Below, piece after piece: positions 11,291-22,710 of a stretch of 64,000 nucleotides of DNA (position 1 is the first letter of the stretch; every line of letters starts with the position of its first letter). The DNA lies in contig JAWNZC010000311.1 of assembly GCA_035771165.1 (NCBI GenBank), positions 2,271,501 to 2,335,500 of the forward strand. Reading direction: 5' to 3'. The notes beneath the pieces are model-generated. The model saw only the letters and a program-made list of their open reading frames with translations. It was not told the origin of the DNA and did no database searches. Source of the DNA: Paragorgia papillata. Its lineage: Eukaryota > Cnidaria > Anthozoa > Scleralcyonacea > Coralliidae. The position numbers were made by a program, and so were the translations under genes.

Positions 11291-11919
11291 ACTGTCTACG
11301 CCAAACTGTATAAATGTTACACAGAAAATTGGGACCTCGCCTCATGGGTGGCGCCAGAGGGAAGGGGGGGCAGAGGGGTCTACAGTCCCTCTGTCAGGTA
11401 GATTTGTCGGGGAATTATCTGGAAGAAGAATTGTATTTTTAACAATTGGCAAAGAACACTTTAACTGACAAAGCCAGACAAGTCAGTAATTAATGCTTTA
11501 ATAGTGAAATGAAATGCAACAGGATACGGTATATATTGTGTAGAAGCAAACAGTAATAATTACAACCCAGAAAATTCCATTTTCTGTCTGCAATATTGAA
11601 CGAAAATGGCAAAGTTCAATGACCACCCTAGGTGTTCAACAGATTTTTCTTTATTGATAGCTTGAAAATAGATGCTGTAGCTTGTCGGTTATTGCGAAAA
11701 TTTCACGCTGACAAGATGGAAAAACCTATTCCAGACGGTTTGGAAAATTTACCGGGAAACTGGGCCTCGGATCCCCTTACTAACCGCCCTGTCGGGGACC
11801 TTAGCCACCTGTGCCGGGGAATTCCTGACTCCACCCCTGCCTCACCTAAAACACCAGCTGCTATTTACAAGCCCGTTAGCCCGTCCAGAAGTAACCTCCT
11901 CAACAGGCAAGTTTGCCCA

Positions 11920-12035
11920 CTCCACCCATGTTTGCCCACTACACCCAAGTTTGCCCACTCCACACGTGGTTGCCTACTCCACCCAAGTTTGCCCACTCCA
12001 CCCGAGTTTGCCCACTCCAGCAAAGTTTGCCCAAG
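11920..12035 (+). repeat. Short array of the 19-bp minisatellite
   Basis: About six units of the CCCACTCCACCCAAGTTTG family, the same as the large array at 13960-15625. Open frames through it are repeat artefacts. Confidence 0.9.
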
Positions 12036-12039
12036 AAAT

Positions 12040-13955
12040 TTTGGGTGTAATCACGTGTCATAAATTATAATAGATTTGGTATCTTCGAGGAAATTGACTG
12101 TGCTTCCTCGACTTCAGTTAGTGTTGAATAGCGGCAACTTATCTTCGTATTGTCTAGAACCACTTCGGGTAAATTGTTTTGAATACTTGTTACATAGAGA
12201 CCTCTTCATCGTCCAGAAGCAGCCATCAAAACGACCAGCTCAAGCTAAACTAGTGAAATCAGGTATTGCGGTAATTTATATAAGAAGCTAACTTTCCAAA
12301 CCGCTTATATAAGAAGTTCAAGAAGTAACAACAGCAGAATATCCGGCTCAGTTTCTCCTACCAAATCACAGGAAGAGACAAATATGTCTCCTGGAATTCA
12401 CGAGTTTTTGTTGACCGAAATTTAGAAGAAAACAATAATTCTAACGGCAAACCGTGTGCTTTCATCTGTTAAGTCATCCATCGCAGACGAGATGAAATCA
12501 GCCCGCAAACGTTTTTGCAAACGTTCTGATGGTTCAGCGTTGTGTGGCAACAGCTACGAGAATCTTAAGGAATTTGATTTTGATAATAGCTGGAAGTAGA
12601 CGTACCTTCTCTCATATATTTTTTTAACGCCGTGTCTGGCCTCACGAATACGCCCGTCAAAGCAACAAATCATGAATTAAGTGTAAATTAAAGTTTCTTT
12701 ATACTCAGTCTTCATAAATGAACGGTGTTTAATTTCTAGATTTTTTAGTCATTCTACTTAAAATTGTGTTATGAAAATTTTACAATAATCCGCAGTCTGT
12801 CAGGTTTTCCCTAAGTCGAAATCACATAATATGATGTGGCAAAGTGAAATTGACAAGACGTCAAAGCTTGCCAGAGAAATTACAAGGCTGCATGAAGCGT
12901 TCTAGCTTTTCAGTTCTACACGCATATTTTATTATTTGGCGTAGATATAATTATGTATATTTTTATATCAGGAAAAACGACATGCTTAAAATATAGCGTT
13001 CATGAGATTTTCTGCGCAGCCAGCTATATTTTGTGGACAATTTTTGGCCGGTTATTTTCCTTGTCACTCTGCATTGTTATCTTAGTTGTGTGACTAAAAT
13101 ATAATATTAGCCACTTTTAATTTAGTCATTGAGGACCACATTTTAACGGCGTTTCCGATAGGTTTATCTACCAGACTACCACTCTTTGTTCTTTGAGATT
13201 TTTCGCTTTGATACTGGAAAATGAATATATATAATTATATACAACCTCGGATACAAATTGACTAAATTCGAAATGTGATAATCGCGTTGCTCACAACTAT
13301 TTTTTTATCTAAACTGACTGAACAGTATAAAATTCCAAACTCGTACTCACTCGCACTGTCGTACCTATAAATTATGCTCTCCAAATTACCATTTCATTTG
13401 GAGAGCGTATACTGCTCCCAGCCTCCCGCACTTCGTTTGTGGCTACACAACGTTTATTCTAATTGGCATATTTTGGCTCTTGTCTGAAGTCGCTCTTCTT
13501 GAAAGGAAATACCTCGCACTTTCTGCATATCAACTTTGAACTCGAATCGTCCTCGGTGATTTAAATAATTTCACAAGTATTCTGCACATTCGCACATAAA
13601 TCCTTGTTTTGCTGTTTTTACTGAATACCGAACCATATGACGACTTTCGAAAGACCGCAGATTAAACTCCGAGCAAAGATTTTTATCCTCGAGAGTCGTT
13701 TTTTTGCCGCTGAATTTGCCAAACGTTATCGGAATCCGCCATTATCGCTACTCATAAGTATAAGAATAGATCAAACTATAAACGCGGACGCTTATGATCA
13801 ATTGTCGAATATGAGTCATGACCAAATTCATTGAAACTTTGCATTAATTGTATTTGCGAAGAATATTTAAGATAAGCGATCAACCAATGAAAACACAGAA
13901 CCCACCAGCCGATACCAGGGCCTTTTCGCGCTGCCCATTCGCAAAAGGACCTGGG
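12040..13955. other. No clear gene
   Basis: Mostly AT-rich unique sequence. A stretch at about 12460-12597 reads SSIADEMKSARKRFCKRSD and onward to a stop after FDNSWK. It could be a coding scrap, but it has no recognisable family or start. Nothing else convincing is present. Confidence 0.4.
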
Positions 13956-13959
13956 GACG

Positions 13960-15625
13960 AGGTTGTGCCCACACCATCCGAATTTGCCCAGTCTACACAA
14001 GTTTGTCCACTCCACCCAAGTTTGCCTACTCCACTTGAGTTTGCCCACCCCACCCAAATTTGCTCACTCCGCCCAAGTTTCCGACAATGACACCCAATTA
14101 TGCCTACTCCACCCGAGTTTGCCCACTCCACCCAAGTTTGCCCACTCCACCGAGGTTTGCCCACTCCACGCAAGTTTTTCCACTCCACCCAAGTTTGCCC
14201 ACTCTAACCGAGCTTGCCAACCCACCCAATTAAGTTTGCCCATTCTACCCAAGTTTGTAGCTAACACATTACACCTGAGTTTGCCCACTACAGTCAAGTT
14301 TGTCCACTCTACCCGATCTTGTCCACTTCACGCAAGTTTGCCCTCTCAACCCGAGTTTTCGCCTTCCACCCAAATTTTCCCACTCCTCCGAAGTTTGCCC
14401 ACTCCACGTAAGTTTTTCCACTCCACCCAAGTTTACCGACTCTAACCGAGCTTGCCAACCCACCCAATTAAGTTTGCCCATTCTACTCAAAGTTCGTAGC
14501 TTGCCATTTCACCTGAGTTTGCACACTCCAGTCAAGTTTGTCCACTCTACCCGATCTTGCCCACTTCACGCAAGTTTGCCCTCTCAACCCGAGTTTTCGC
14601 ACTCCATCCGAGTTTCCCCCCTCCATCCAAGTTTGGCCACTCCACCCGTGGTTGCCTACTCCATCCAAGTTTTCCGACACTACCTGAGCTTGCCCACTGC
14701 GTCCAAGTCTTCCCACTCCACCCGCGTTTTCCTACTCCACTTGAGTCTGCCCATTCCTTTCAAATTTGCCCACTGCGCCTGAACTTTCCCATTCCGCGCA
14801 CGTTTTCCCGCCCCACCCAACAAAGTTTGCCCATTCCATCCAAGCTGACCTGCTTTACCAATGTTTGCCCACTCTAACCGAGCTTGCCAACCCACCCAAA
14901 TTTGCCCATTCTACCCAAGTTTGTAGCTTGCGCATTTCACCTGAGTTTGCCCACTCCAGTAAAGTTTGTCCACTCTACTCGAGCTTGCCCATTTCACGCA
15001 AGTTTGCCCATTTCACCCACGTTTTCCCACTCCCACCCAAGTTTGCCAACTCTACCGTAGTTTACACACCCCACCCGAAATTTTCCACTCTACCCAAGTT
15101 TGTCCACTCTACCAAAGTTTGCCCACTCCGTCCATGTTTATCCACTCCACCCAAGTTTGCCTAGCCTGCCTGAGTTTGCCCAATCCACCGGAGTTTGCCA
15201 ACTCCAACCAAGTTTGCCCCTTCTACTCATGTTTGCCCACTCTACCGGGGCTTGCCAATTTCAGGCAAGTTTGCCCACTCCGTCCAAGTTTGCCCACGCC
15301 AATTTTTTCTACTTCACCTGTGTTTGCCGACGCCACCCAAGTTTTCCCACTTTACCCAAGTTTGTCCACTCCTCCCCAGTTTTCCCACTCCGTCCAAGTT
15401 TGCGCACTCCACCAATGTTTGCCCACCCCATCCGTGGTTGCATACTCCATCCAAATTTCCCCACACCAACCAAGTTTGCCCACTCCACCCGTGGTTGCAT
15501 ACTCCACCCAACTTTCCCCACTCCAACCCAAGTTTGCCCATTCCACCCAAGTTTGCCAATTCTACGTGAATTTACCCACTCCACCCAAGTTTGCCCACTC
15601 CACGCAAGTCTGCCCACTCCTCTCA
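13960..15625 (+). repeat. 19-bp minisatellite, ~85 units
   Basis: Tandem, variable copies of a 19-bp unit close to CCCACTCCACCCAAGTTTG. Because 19 is not a multiple of three, every frame on both strands stays open for long stretches and yields Pro/Ser/His-rich or Gly/Trp-rich peptides; none is a gene. Variants include AACCGAGCTTGCC blocks that recur in higher-order groups. The array resumes at 17118 after an inserted retroelement. Confidence 0.95.
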
Positions 15626-15629
15626 ACAT

Positions 15630-16268
15630 GCTGCCTAATTCTTCAATTGATAAACAAGCCTTTCTACTCTCTAAAGAGTTGTACCAAGATGGGGAAACCT
15701 CCTTTTATTCCAATGTAATGTCGTTACTCAAATTCTATAACTGCTCCAATTCCATAGAATCATTGTCTAACCATTGACACAATTATCCAATGATATGCAT
15801 AACAAATATCTCAACTTTTGGAAACATAAACTTAACAATTCAAGTAAACTTTCCATCTACTCCAAATTTAAAACTGAAATACAATTGGAAGAATATCTTA
15901 CTGCAGTTAAAAGTTCAATGCAAAGAAAAAATCTCACCAAATTTCGCATAAGCAACCATAAACTCCTTATAGAATATGGTCGTTATCAAAAGATTCCCCA
16001 TGACCAACGACTATGTGAGTTATGCGAGACAAATCAAATAGAGGACGAGTACAACTTTGCTTTAACATGTGAGTGTTACAATACCTTGAGATCTTCTTTC
16101 CTTGAAAAATTAACTCATGGTTTCTCTAACACTTCTTCTAAAGGGGAACTATTACATAATATTATGTCCTCACGGAATCCAAATATAATTTCCCTTACTG
16201 AAAAATTCATTGATTCTTGCATTGCGGAAAGAGATAATTGCCTTGAGACCAGGTGTACTTATAAGTAA
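15630..16268 (+). pseudogene. C-terminal tail of a non-LTR ORF2 protein
   Basis: Two overlapping frames join near 15774. The first ends in a Ser/Asn-rich stretch with KFYNCSNSIESL. The second runs to 16268 and carries FRISNHKLLIEYGRYQKIP and RLCELCETNQIEDEYNFAL then CECYN. The C-x2-C...H/C pattern is the zinc-knuckle-like tail found at the end of many cnidarian non-LTR ORF2 proteins. One frameshift and the missing polymerase make it dead. Confidence 0.7.
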
Positions 16269-16284
16269 TAACATGATTTGAGGG

Positions 16285-16420
16285 AAATTAGCGATTAAAT
16301 TTCCCCGCCGCTGAGGGAAGATTTGTGAAAGTTCGAGGGCCGCAGGCCCGAGGACTTTTACAAATCTTCCCGAGGCAAAGGGGAAAGTTAATCGCTAATT
16401 TCCCGAAATGTCATGTTATT
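16285..16420. mobile_element. Foldback MITE with GC-rich centre
   Basis: GGGAAATTAGCGATTAA on the left pairs with TTAATCGCTAATTTCCC on the right, and GGAAGATTTGTGAAAGT pairs with ACTTTTACAAATCTTCC. The centre is CGAGGGCCGCAGGCCCGAGG. The whole 135 bp could fold into one imperfect hairpin. Confidence 0.75.
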
Positions 16421-16499
16421 AGTTTGTAATATTATGATCGCCGAGGAAAACTTTGAGAATCTTACCAACAGGAAATTTACACGGTTGATCAGAGAAGTT

Positions 16500-16640
16500 G
16501 CATCTAATTTTCCCGTCCATGTTGATGAGGGAAAATATATGCAAGCGGGAAATTTAGAAGACAAAAGATTTCTTTGTCTTCTAATTTTCCCTCATCAACA
16601 TGCACGGGAAAATTAGAAGAAGACAAAGGATAAAAATTTC
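16500..16640. repeat. Imperfect palindrome
   Basis: TCTAATTTTCCCGTCCATG near 16504 is answered by CATGCACGGGAAAATTAGA near 16597, and the arms also share GTTGATGAGGGAAAA in inverted form. Shorter GAAGACAAAG inversions lie in the middle. It is a foldback repeat without coding potential. Confidence 0.7.
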
Positions 16641-16754
16641 CCTCGTGCATGAGCGATGAGGGAAATACGAGGTTTACATTCCCTCGGAGAACAAAAGAAT
16701 CCAAGGCGATCATGGTATTACGATACGTAAAACCTAGCATGAATATGTACATCA

Positions 16755-16960
16755 AATAGCCTGCATGCGGGCATTCCTTTCGCCTGAGAAAAGAATGTCT
16801 GCACTGTGAGTCATTGTTAAATATTGATCAAATATTAATCGTACATTGTAATTAGTTTAATTAACTTAATTACTATTTTTGTATATATCATATAGTCTGC
16901 AGACGGGTATTCCTTTCTACCTTTAGAAAGGAATGCTTGTTTGTGGGCAATATACCCATC
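16755..16960. repeat. Pair of short hairpin repeats
   Basis: Two related motifs, GCGGGCATTCCTTTCG...AGAATGTCTGC and GACGGGTATTCCTTTCT...AAAGGAATGCTTG, each with a short inverted stem, lie about 130 bp apart in AT-rich DNA. Their nature is unknown. Confidence 0.4.
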
Positions 16961-17117
16961 AACAGTTGATGGTCAACTTACTTGTAAACGTAAATTTCAC
17001 ATTGTATTTAAGCTAAGTAAATTTATTATTTCTTTTTCTCTTTTATAAAATGTAAGCTTTAGCAATACCTGATGTAAAATAGGTCATGCCAATAAAGCTA
17101 TTATTTACATTACCTTA

Positions 17118-17215
17118 CCTCCCAAGTTTGCACTCTCCTCCCAAGTTTACCCACTCCACGCAAGTTTGCCTACTCTGCCGTAGTTTGCCCACGCCACCCG
17201 AGTTTCCCACTCAAC
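17118..17215 (+). repeat. Continuation of the 19-bp minisatellite
   Basis: Five diverged units of the same family as 13960-15625, separated from that array by the non-LTR insertion. Confidence 0.85.
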
Positions 17216-17319
17216 CCGACACAATTAATATACAAATAGTAAATGTAGAACAACAGTAGGTAAATCCGATTGTTCAGCAAGAGAAATTCCTCACGCGGAG
17301 TGATATCATTCTCAAAAAC

Positions 17320-17343
17320 ATTATATATATATATATATATATG
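17320..17343. repeat. TA microsatellite
   Basis: A short pure run of TA units. Confidence 0.9.
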
Positions 17344-17415
17344 TAATTACTTTATCACCTATATATTTGCAACAAAAGAGACAGAAAATAAAAAATAAGA
17401 AAGTAGTTGAGATGA

Positions 17416-17721
17416 TTGGTGGTCAGACAGAGCAAACCCCCTTTTGAATTTGATTACCATATACACATATTACAAAATTTATCAACAAAAGTACCATCCA
17501 CCATAGAAAAACTTAAAACCTTAAATTATGTTCGGCCTCTAGAATTCGGAGGCTCACAATGGCTCATTATGTACATGTTGTTTCCTTGCAATAAGACACT
17601 GCCAGTTGTTGTCGAGTTCCAATTCAATACTGGAATGGCTCGTTCTTACCGTAATTTTTTTTTCGAGAAAGATGGTAAACTGCTCATGGCATTGCCAGTT
17701 CAGAGGTTAAAGTTGACATAA
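17416..17721 (+). CDS. Unrecognised 101-residue frame
   Basis: This frame has balanced amino-acid composition (IEKLKTLNYVRPLEFGGSQW, then VVVEFQFNTGMARSYRNFFF) and is not repeat-derived, so it may be an exon or a protein fragment. There is no signal peptide, no known motif and no splice context I trust. It could also be a chance frame. Confidence 0.25.
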   Translation: MVVRQSKPPFEFDYHIHILQNLSTKVPSTIEKLKTLNYVRPLEFGGSQWLIMYMLFPCNKTLPVVVEFQFNTGMARSYRNFFFEKDGKLLMALPVQRLKLT

Positions 17722-17724
17722 TAA

Positions 17725-19090
17725 TGAGACTCCTACGTTCTCTGTTTCGGCAGTATATCAAATAACCCTTTCTCTTCAAATGGCGTACAGTATTGGCATT
17801 ATGGCGTCAAGCTCACCGCTGACCGCAGTCTTTCATTGGCCGTAAAATCCCTACGTCGCAAAACGTCATAAATCGTGAACATCCATTCAAATATCCAAAC
17901 ATCTTTACGAAATTTTCACAAATCGAGATCTTAGTTGATTCCATAGAGATTATAATATAAGTACTGGAGGATGTCCTATGTTGAGTCCAGTCAAATGTGC
18001 GAGGAATATTGAACGGCGCCATTATATGTGAAAAGCTAGTATCCAGGCCCTTTGAAGACTTGCCTATGAGAGCAGGTGGGCAATTTGTCTGCACATGCGC
18101 GAAATCAAGAATGCGTGGATTTCGCGTGGGTTCGTTGAACGCTCCGGACACATTCCCGTCCGCGATAATTGAAAAGGAAACAAACAAAATGTTTATATTC
18201 AATGTCGAATTAATCTACCTGGTGCATTTTTTACCGAATTAATTACCGACTCAGCAATTCAATTGCCAACCAAAGATTAATAAAATCACAGTCTGAAAGT
18301 GATGGGAACGTCTAGTTTTTGAGATATTTTTTGCATTTCTGCTTTATTTGCCACTCGAATTGCGCCACAGTCAACGGCTGAAAATGACGTTCCCATTTTT
18401 CCCAAAGATAATTTTGATGCAGGAAAACAGATGAATAAAAATAAACTACCTTAAAGCTATTTTTAAAGTGATGCGAACGGCTAGATTTTTTGCTATCCTT
18501 CGTCAGAGAAGAGGGATAATTGCTGTTTTCGTTGAAAATACAGTAATTCGCTCAACTTGTGTTCGCAAGAAAAGCTTTGAAATGAGTAGCTACTTCCGTT
18601 GCTCCGATTGCGAGCCTTTTCAGCTTCAACGAAAAACACCAAGTCGGTCAGCAAATCGGTGGATCGACAAGATTGGAAGGCATATTAAAAACGAAGAAAA
18701 GCACAGAGAACTCGCTATTAAAATCGTATTTTGACTTTCGCAAAAGAAAGTGGCAACAAAGAACAAATACGCCTGCGATTTCTTGGTCAGCGCAGACAAA
18801 TTGCCCACCGGGTACTTCAAAATGGCGGCCACAATTTATATCCAAGGAGTTGAAAAATTCAACAAATTTAAAAACGCCTCAATAAAGAACTAGGATAAGA
18901 ATTTATAATGGTAATAAGACCAAAAACTCTAAAAGTTGTATTTTCTTAAAAATCGTTATAAAAATTTAGTAAAAGGCTTGTTTTAGACGAATTTTAGCTT
19001 GTTTCCCCCCTCTAATGGCAGCCGTCAATATTAATCGCATTTTTTGGCCCCAGTGCCCCCCTAGCCTTATGTTATGATCTCTATGGTTGA
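17725..19090. other. No clear gene; short inverted words
   Basis: The word GCAGACAAATTGCCCACC occurs near 18786, and its near-complement GGTGGGCAATTTGTCTGC occurs near 18077. GTGATG(G/C)GAACG(T/G)CTAG occurs at about 18299 and 18468. These suggest an old repeat with inverted ends. The small frames here are not convincing. Confidence 0.35.
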
Positions 19091-19095
19091 CTCTA

Positions 19096-19421
19096 CAGTG
19101 TGTATGAAAAAAACGGAACACTAAGAAAATGAATTATTATTCTGTTCAAGCAACCAATTGTAGTAGTTTGAAAGCCCTAAACACCTCTGAGCCATGGATG
19201 CGTAAAAAACGCGGTCTTATACACCTGGGAAATTAAGATAACTTGAAGAGTAAGCATGGTAAAGTATTAATTAAAAGCTTTTTCTCTTCGTGTTTAACTT
19301 GTGTGCTGATTAATTAATTTATAACGCAGCTCTTTTAGGGCTTTCAAACTACTACAATAGGTTGTTTTAAAAGAATACTAATTCATTTTCTAAGGGCTCC
19401 GGGTTTTTTTTACACACATTG
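19096..19421. mobile_element. Tc1/mariner-type MITE with TA target duplication
   Basis: The ends CAGTGTGTATG and CACACATTG are inverted matches. The inverted arms extend about 85 bp on each side, including GAAAATGAATTA and TAGTAGTTTGAAAGCCCTAAA in mirror image. TA flanks both ends (19094-19095, 19422-19423). It is 326 bp long and non-coding. Confidence 0.75.
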
Positions 19422-19676
19422 TATATTGCTAGGCAAAAAGGTCTGGGACAAGGCATAGGTGCTCCTCGCTACCGCTCGGCAAAAAATATATAACTTATAT
19501 TGGTTTATACATCTTTTTCTTAGGAGATCTTCTTGTAAATGAAAAGAATTCAAGAAGAAACGGACTGATGTCAAGTCTTCCCCTTCAGTGCACCTCGTGC
19601 GACAGCGACACTAAGTTACCCACTTCGGAGAGTATTACCAAAAGCGAGCATCCTATGATGTTAACCGACATGCTGT

Positions 19677-20409
19677 CTATTTAACAATTAGTCACCGAAG
19701 TCGAGATGACTATCGGTAAATACACCGATAGTCACTGAGACTGAGGTCACTGATTGTTTTAGTAAAATTTCAGAGGTTGATAAAAACCCAATAACGTTGA
19801 AACAAAAACTTTGAAAAAACTGTTTTCATTTTAACAGTGGTGATTCTGTTTATTCACAGACGATGTTTGCAAGCCACAGTCTTTGTCAGTAAATAATTTC
19901 AAAAAAAGAGTAAAGAACATCCTACTTTGGAACTGAACTTGTACATACATTCAAATATATGCTAAAAAGACTTTTATTCTGGTGTTTTGACTTCTGTGTT
20001 ACGGATTTTTTTGCACTTAATTCAAGTTCAATATGTTCTTCACTCATGACGAAGTTTTCGAAAACATCGCTATGACCAAAACCTAGCCAAAACATACAAA
20101 AAATACGAAGAATTATAGAAAATATACTTCCTTACCTTTATAAAATTTTGTTTTTACGATATCTGATATGTACAACATCTCAGTGATAAATGTTTTCAGT
20201 ATTATGCTCTTTTGTTTGACTCAAAACAAAAGAAACGAATTCCAAAATCCCATACTTCAAAATGACAACTCCGATGGGAGACTGAAACGAGTAAATCAGT
20301 GCAGTGTTGCATAAGTACCAGTCTCTTTTCCAAAACTACTTTTCAAAACAGATTCACGGCTGAGCGGACCAATCAGAAAGCTGGAAAGCCTCTTCTCCAC
20401 TATGAAATT
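19677..20409. mobile_element. Dispersed MITE-like repeat, copy A
   Basis: Collinear with 24048-24877, with about 90% or better similarity by eye. It opens with a 75-bp hairpin: ACAATTAGTCACC ... GGTGACTATCGGTAAATACACCGATAGTCACC... in copy B, slightly decayed here. It ends with GAGCGGACCAATCAGAAAGC. No coding capacity. Copy A lacks the GTCACCGCGCTAGGCGGTGAC hairpin seen near the end of copy B. Confidence 0.7.
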
Positions 20410-20414
20410 TGGGC

Positions 20415-20540
20415 CCACAGTAATTGGCATTTGCTGTTGCGGTGTCCCTGCCAAAACTGTTTTCGTTCAGTATAATTATGTTTGTAATTGTCATGTGTAA
20501 CTGGCAAAGCTAATAAAATAAAATAAAATAAAATAAAAAT
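20415..20540 (+). repeat. 3' end of a non-LTR element with AAATA repeats
   Basis: CAGTAATTGGCATTTGCTG ... GGCAAAGCTAATAAAATAAAA resembles the segment at 27175-27270. The tail is a pentamer repeat (AAATA), typical of CR1/L2-like 3' ends. No coding part remains. Confidence 0.5.
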
Positions 20541-20966
20541 GTGGCTATTGTGCAGAAGCTGTCATCGATCCCAGCTGGACGACATAATCAAATTGCATTA
20601 CATGTCAAGGATAGAAAATGAGTCAGGCAAGCTGACTTAAAGGCTAGCTAGTAAGAAAGAGAAAAAAAAACACGTCGCAAGGTCAGCAGCTTATATACGC
20701 GTTCGTAGAGATCGAGGAAGCCCTAAGAGATGCTGGTGGAGTGACGTACGAAGCAGAGGGGTTTAAATGGACAAACAATCAAATTATTGTGACATTAAGA
20801 CTAGTGACAAATTGGGCAACAACCTCAACATTGTTTTTGACTATCAACCTTAAAAGCATTTTTCCAGAATTGTATTTTTTATACTTTGAGAAAGGTTATC
20901 TCAAGAACCATTTAACTAATTTATTTGAAATTTTCGGGGTTTATAGAGATCACTATAGATATTACT

Positions 20967-21092
20967 TGGGATGAGCATAAGATTTTGTAATATCATTTTT
21001 TGCAAATTCCAATAATTGATGCTGTTAATTTGGCCTCGCGCTGCATGCTGCCAGAGTTTTTGAAATATCACAAAATCCTATGCTCATCCCGG
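20967..21092. mobile_element. Short foldback MITE
   Basis: GGGATGAGCATAAGATTTTG is mirrored by CAAAATCCTATGCTCATCCC about 85 bp later. The palindrome is nearly perfect at its ends and has a non-palindromic centre. Confidence 0.7.
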
Positions 21093-21362
21093 ACATTATT
21101 GTATATACTATTTTATTTTAGAACAACTTTAGCCCTTTTTATTCTTCAACAAGAAATCTTTTCTCAACTTGATGTTGGTCATTCACGGCATGTAGTCTCT
21201 TTGACAGCTTGGTTGTCCCTAGCAACACATTGTAATGATCCAAGATACAAATATTAAGAATCTATTATTAATAAGCTATCTACTGATACTAGTTTGCCAT
21301 AGTTTTTAAATAAAGAACATCAGGCATGATGAAAAAAGGAACAAATTGTCCTTAATTTGGGT

Positions 21363-21600
21363 TAACCCTTCTCGTTCCGCAATTGGTCGTTGATTACAGG
21401 AGTAAACGTCATAACCGCGTGGAGATGGTAGTCCGGTTGGAATTGGGACTGATCATTATGTTACTGCTCCCGAAATAGAATGCACATTTGTACCGCAGGT
21501 TCATTTTCCAAACCGTTGTGGCTAGGACCGGTTTCGATCGTATTCGACAGGTCGAAAGATCGATGGATTAGCCGTGGAAATCATAGGCGTACGGGCACAA
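21363..21600 (+). repeat. Dispersed repeat, copy 2
   Basis: Inverted counterpart of 4600-4905, sharing TTCTCGTTCCGCAATTGGT and GTAAACGTCATAA. Confidence 0.5.
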
Positions 21601-22007
21601 ATTTGGAGGGGCGAACCAAAATATGCACGACTGAAACAAAAAGTGGCCGACTTTTTATATCATATGAAATACAATCTAATCTAATCAACATGCACAATAG
21701 TTCATACAACACAACTTGCACAATATGGCATACTATAAATCTATATATGTGTTGTTATGGCTATATGATTGGTTTATAACTATAACCCATTAATAGCGAA
21801 CTGGAATTAAATAAGCCAGTTGGTGAAATCTGAGGTCGCTTGACTTGACTGGTTTTCCCTGACAACTGGGGGGAGCTGCAGTCCCCCGGCTCGTACGCCT
21901 ATGGAAACGTCAGTTTTTCGTTCCTAAATTTAAAGTCGGCAGTTCACTACCTTTTTGCTTTGCTCACCTTGCCTAAGCAATCTGGCTAAACTTTGGTCTT
22001 CAGACTT

Positions 22008-22060
22008 CAGTAAGAGGCAGCGCGCTAACAGCACAACACACCACCCAGGTGCATTCCAGC
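22008..22060 (-). repeat. Fragment of a SINE head
   Basis: GAGGCAGCGCGCTAACAG with a following CACC run matches 45362-45395. In reverse complement it has the GTTAGCGCGCTGCCTC form of a tRNA-like A-box region. Confidence 0.4.
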
Positions 22061-22621
22061 CAGTCGATAAATGAAATTTTAATAACAGTTTCCCAAAGCT
22101 ATCAAGAAATATTTTGAAATTAGTCCCTGCCCTCAAATAGGATAAACCTGGGACAAATGCGAACTCCTTGGGAGACTGTTTCGGGGTAGCCATCGATAGT
22201 CCAAAATTCGGAATCACTTTCTGAATCAAGCGAAGACGTCAACATGAAAAATAAGATCTTCATTAGTAATAAGGTATTAAAATAGATTGCTTTTCAGCAC
22301 GAAACAAGCTTGGACAAGTCTCCTTATCTTCAATATCTCGTGCTGGAATAGTTTAAAGAAAGCTGATGAACAAGTGCTGGAAACATTCGAAAACTACGCC
22401 TGTTTACATATTATGAGTTGTTTTTCAAGTCTCTGGCAAACGCGTGTGACCTTAATTTCCGGTTTTAAATTATTCCTTGAAAAAAAAAAAACTCCGTGCA
22501 GATGACACTTATACACAATGCGATTAACGCTATAGCATGAATGCGAATCTACGTGTGTCGACCATGCATTTTTTTTTACTAATTCTGCACGGATAATGTA
22601 GATTTGAATCTAACTGAAAAA

Positions 22622-22710
22622 GACCGGGGGCTAATCATCCTTACTTGCAGCCAGTGGCTGAGTTGCGAAGGACGGAGATAGATCAATGTTGCAGCCGCCA
22701 TAACGTCCCC
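22622..22710 (+). repeat. Fragment shared with 45040-45110
   Basis: GGGGGCTAATCATCCTTACT and TGCAGCCAGTGGCTGAGTTG recur almost unchanged near 45047. It is a piece of the same composite SINE-like repeat. Confidence 0.5.

Larger units (their letters stand above)
15630..17112 (+). mobile_element. Non-LTR retrotransposon 3' part, inserted in the minisatellite
   Basis: The left border is the abrupt end of the 19-bp array. The right border is GCCAATAAAGCTATTATTTAC, a CR1/L2-like 3' end, followed at once by more 19-bp units. The first 640 bp are coding (15630-16268). The rest is 3' untranslated sequence interrupted by foldback elements (16285-16420 and 16500-16640). The minisatellite therefore predates the insertion. 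Confidence 0.7.

Noticed and set aside
13776..15718. Many long frames on both strands rich in Pro/His/Ser or Gly/Trp
   Set aside because: A 19-bp repeat without stops is open in all frames; composition follows the repeat exactly.
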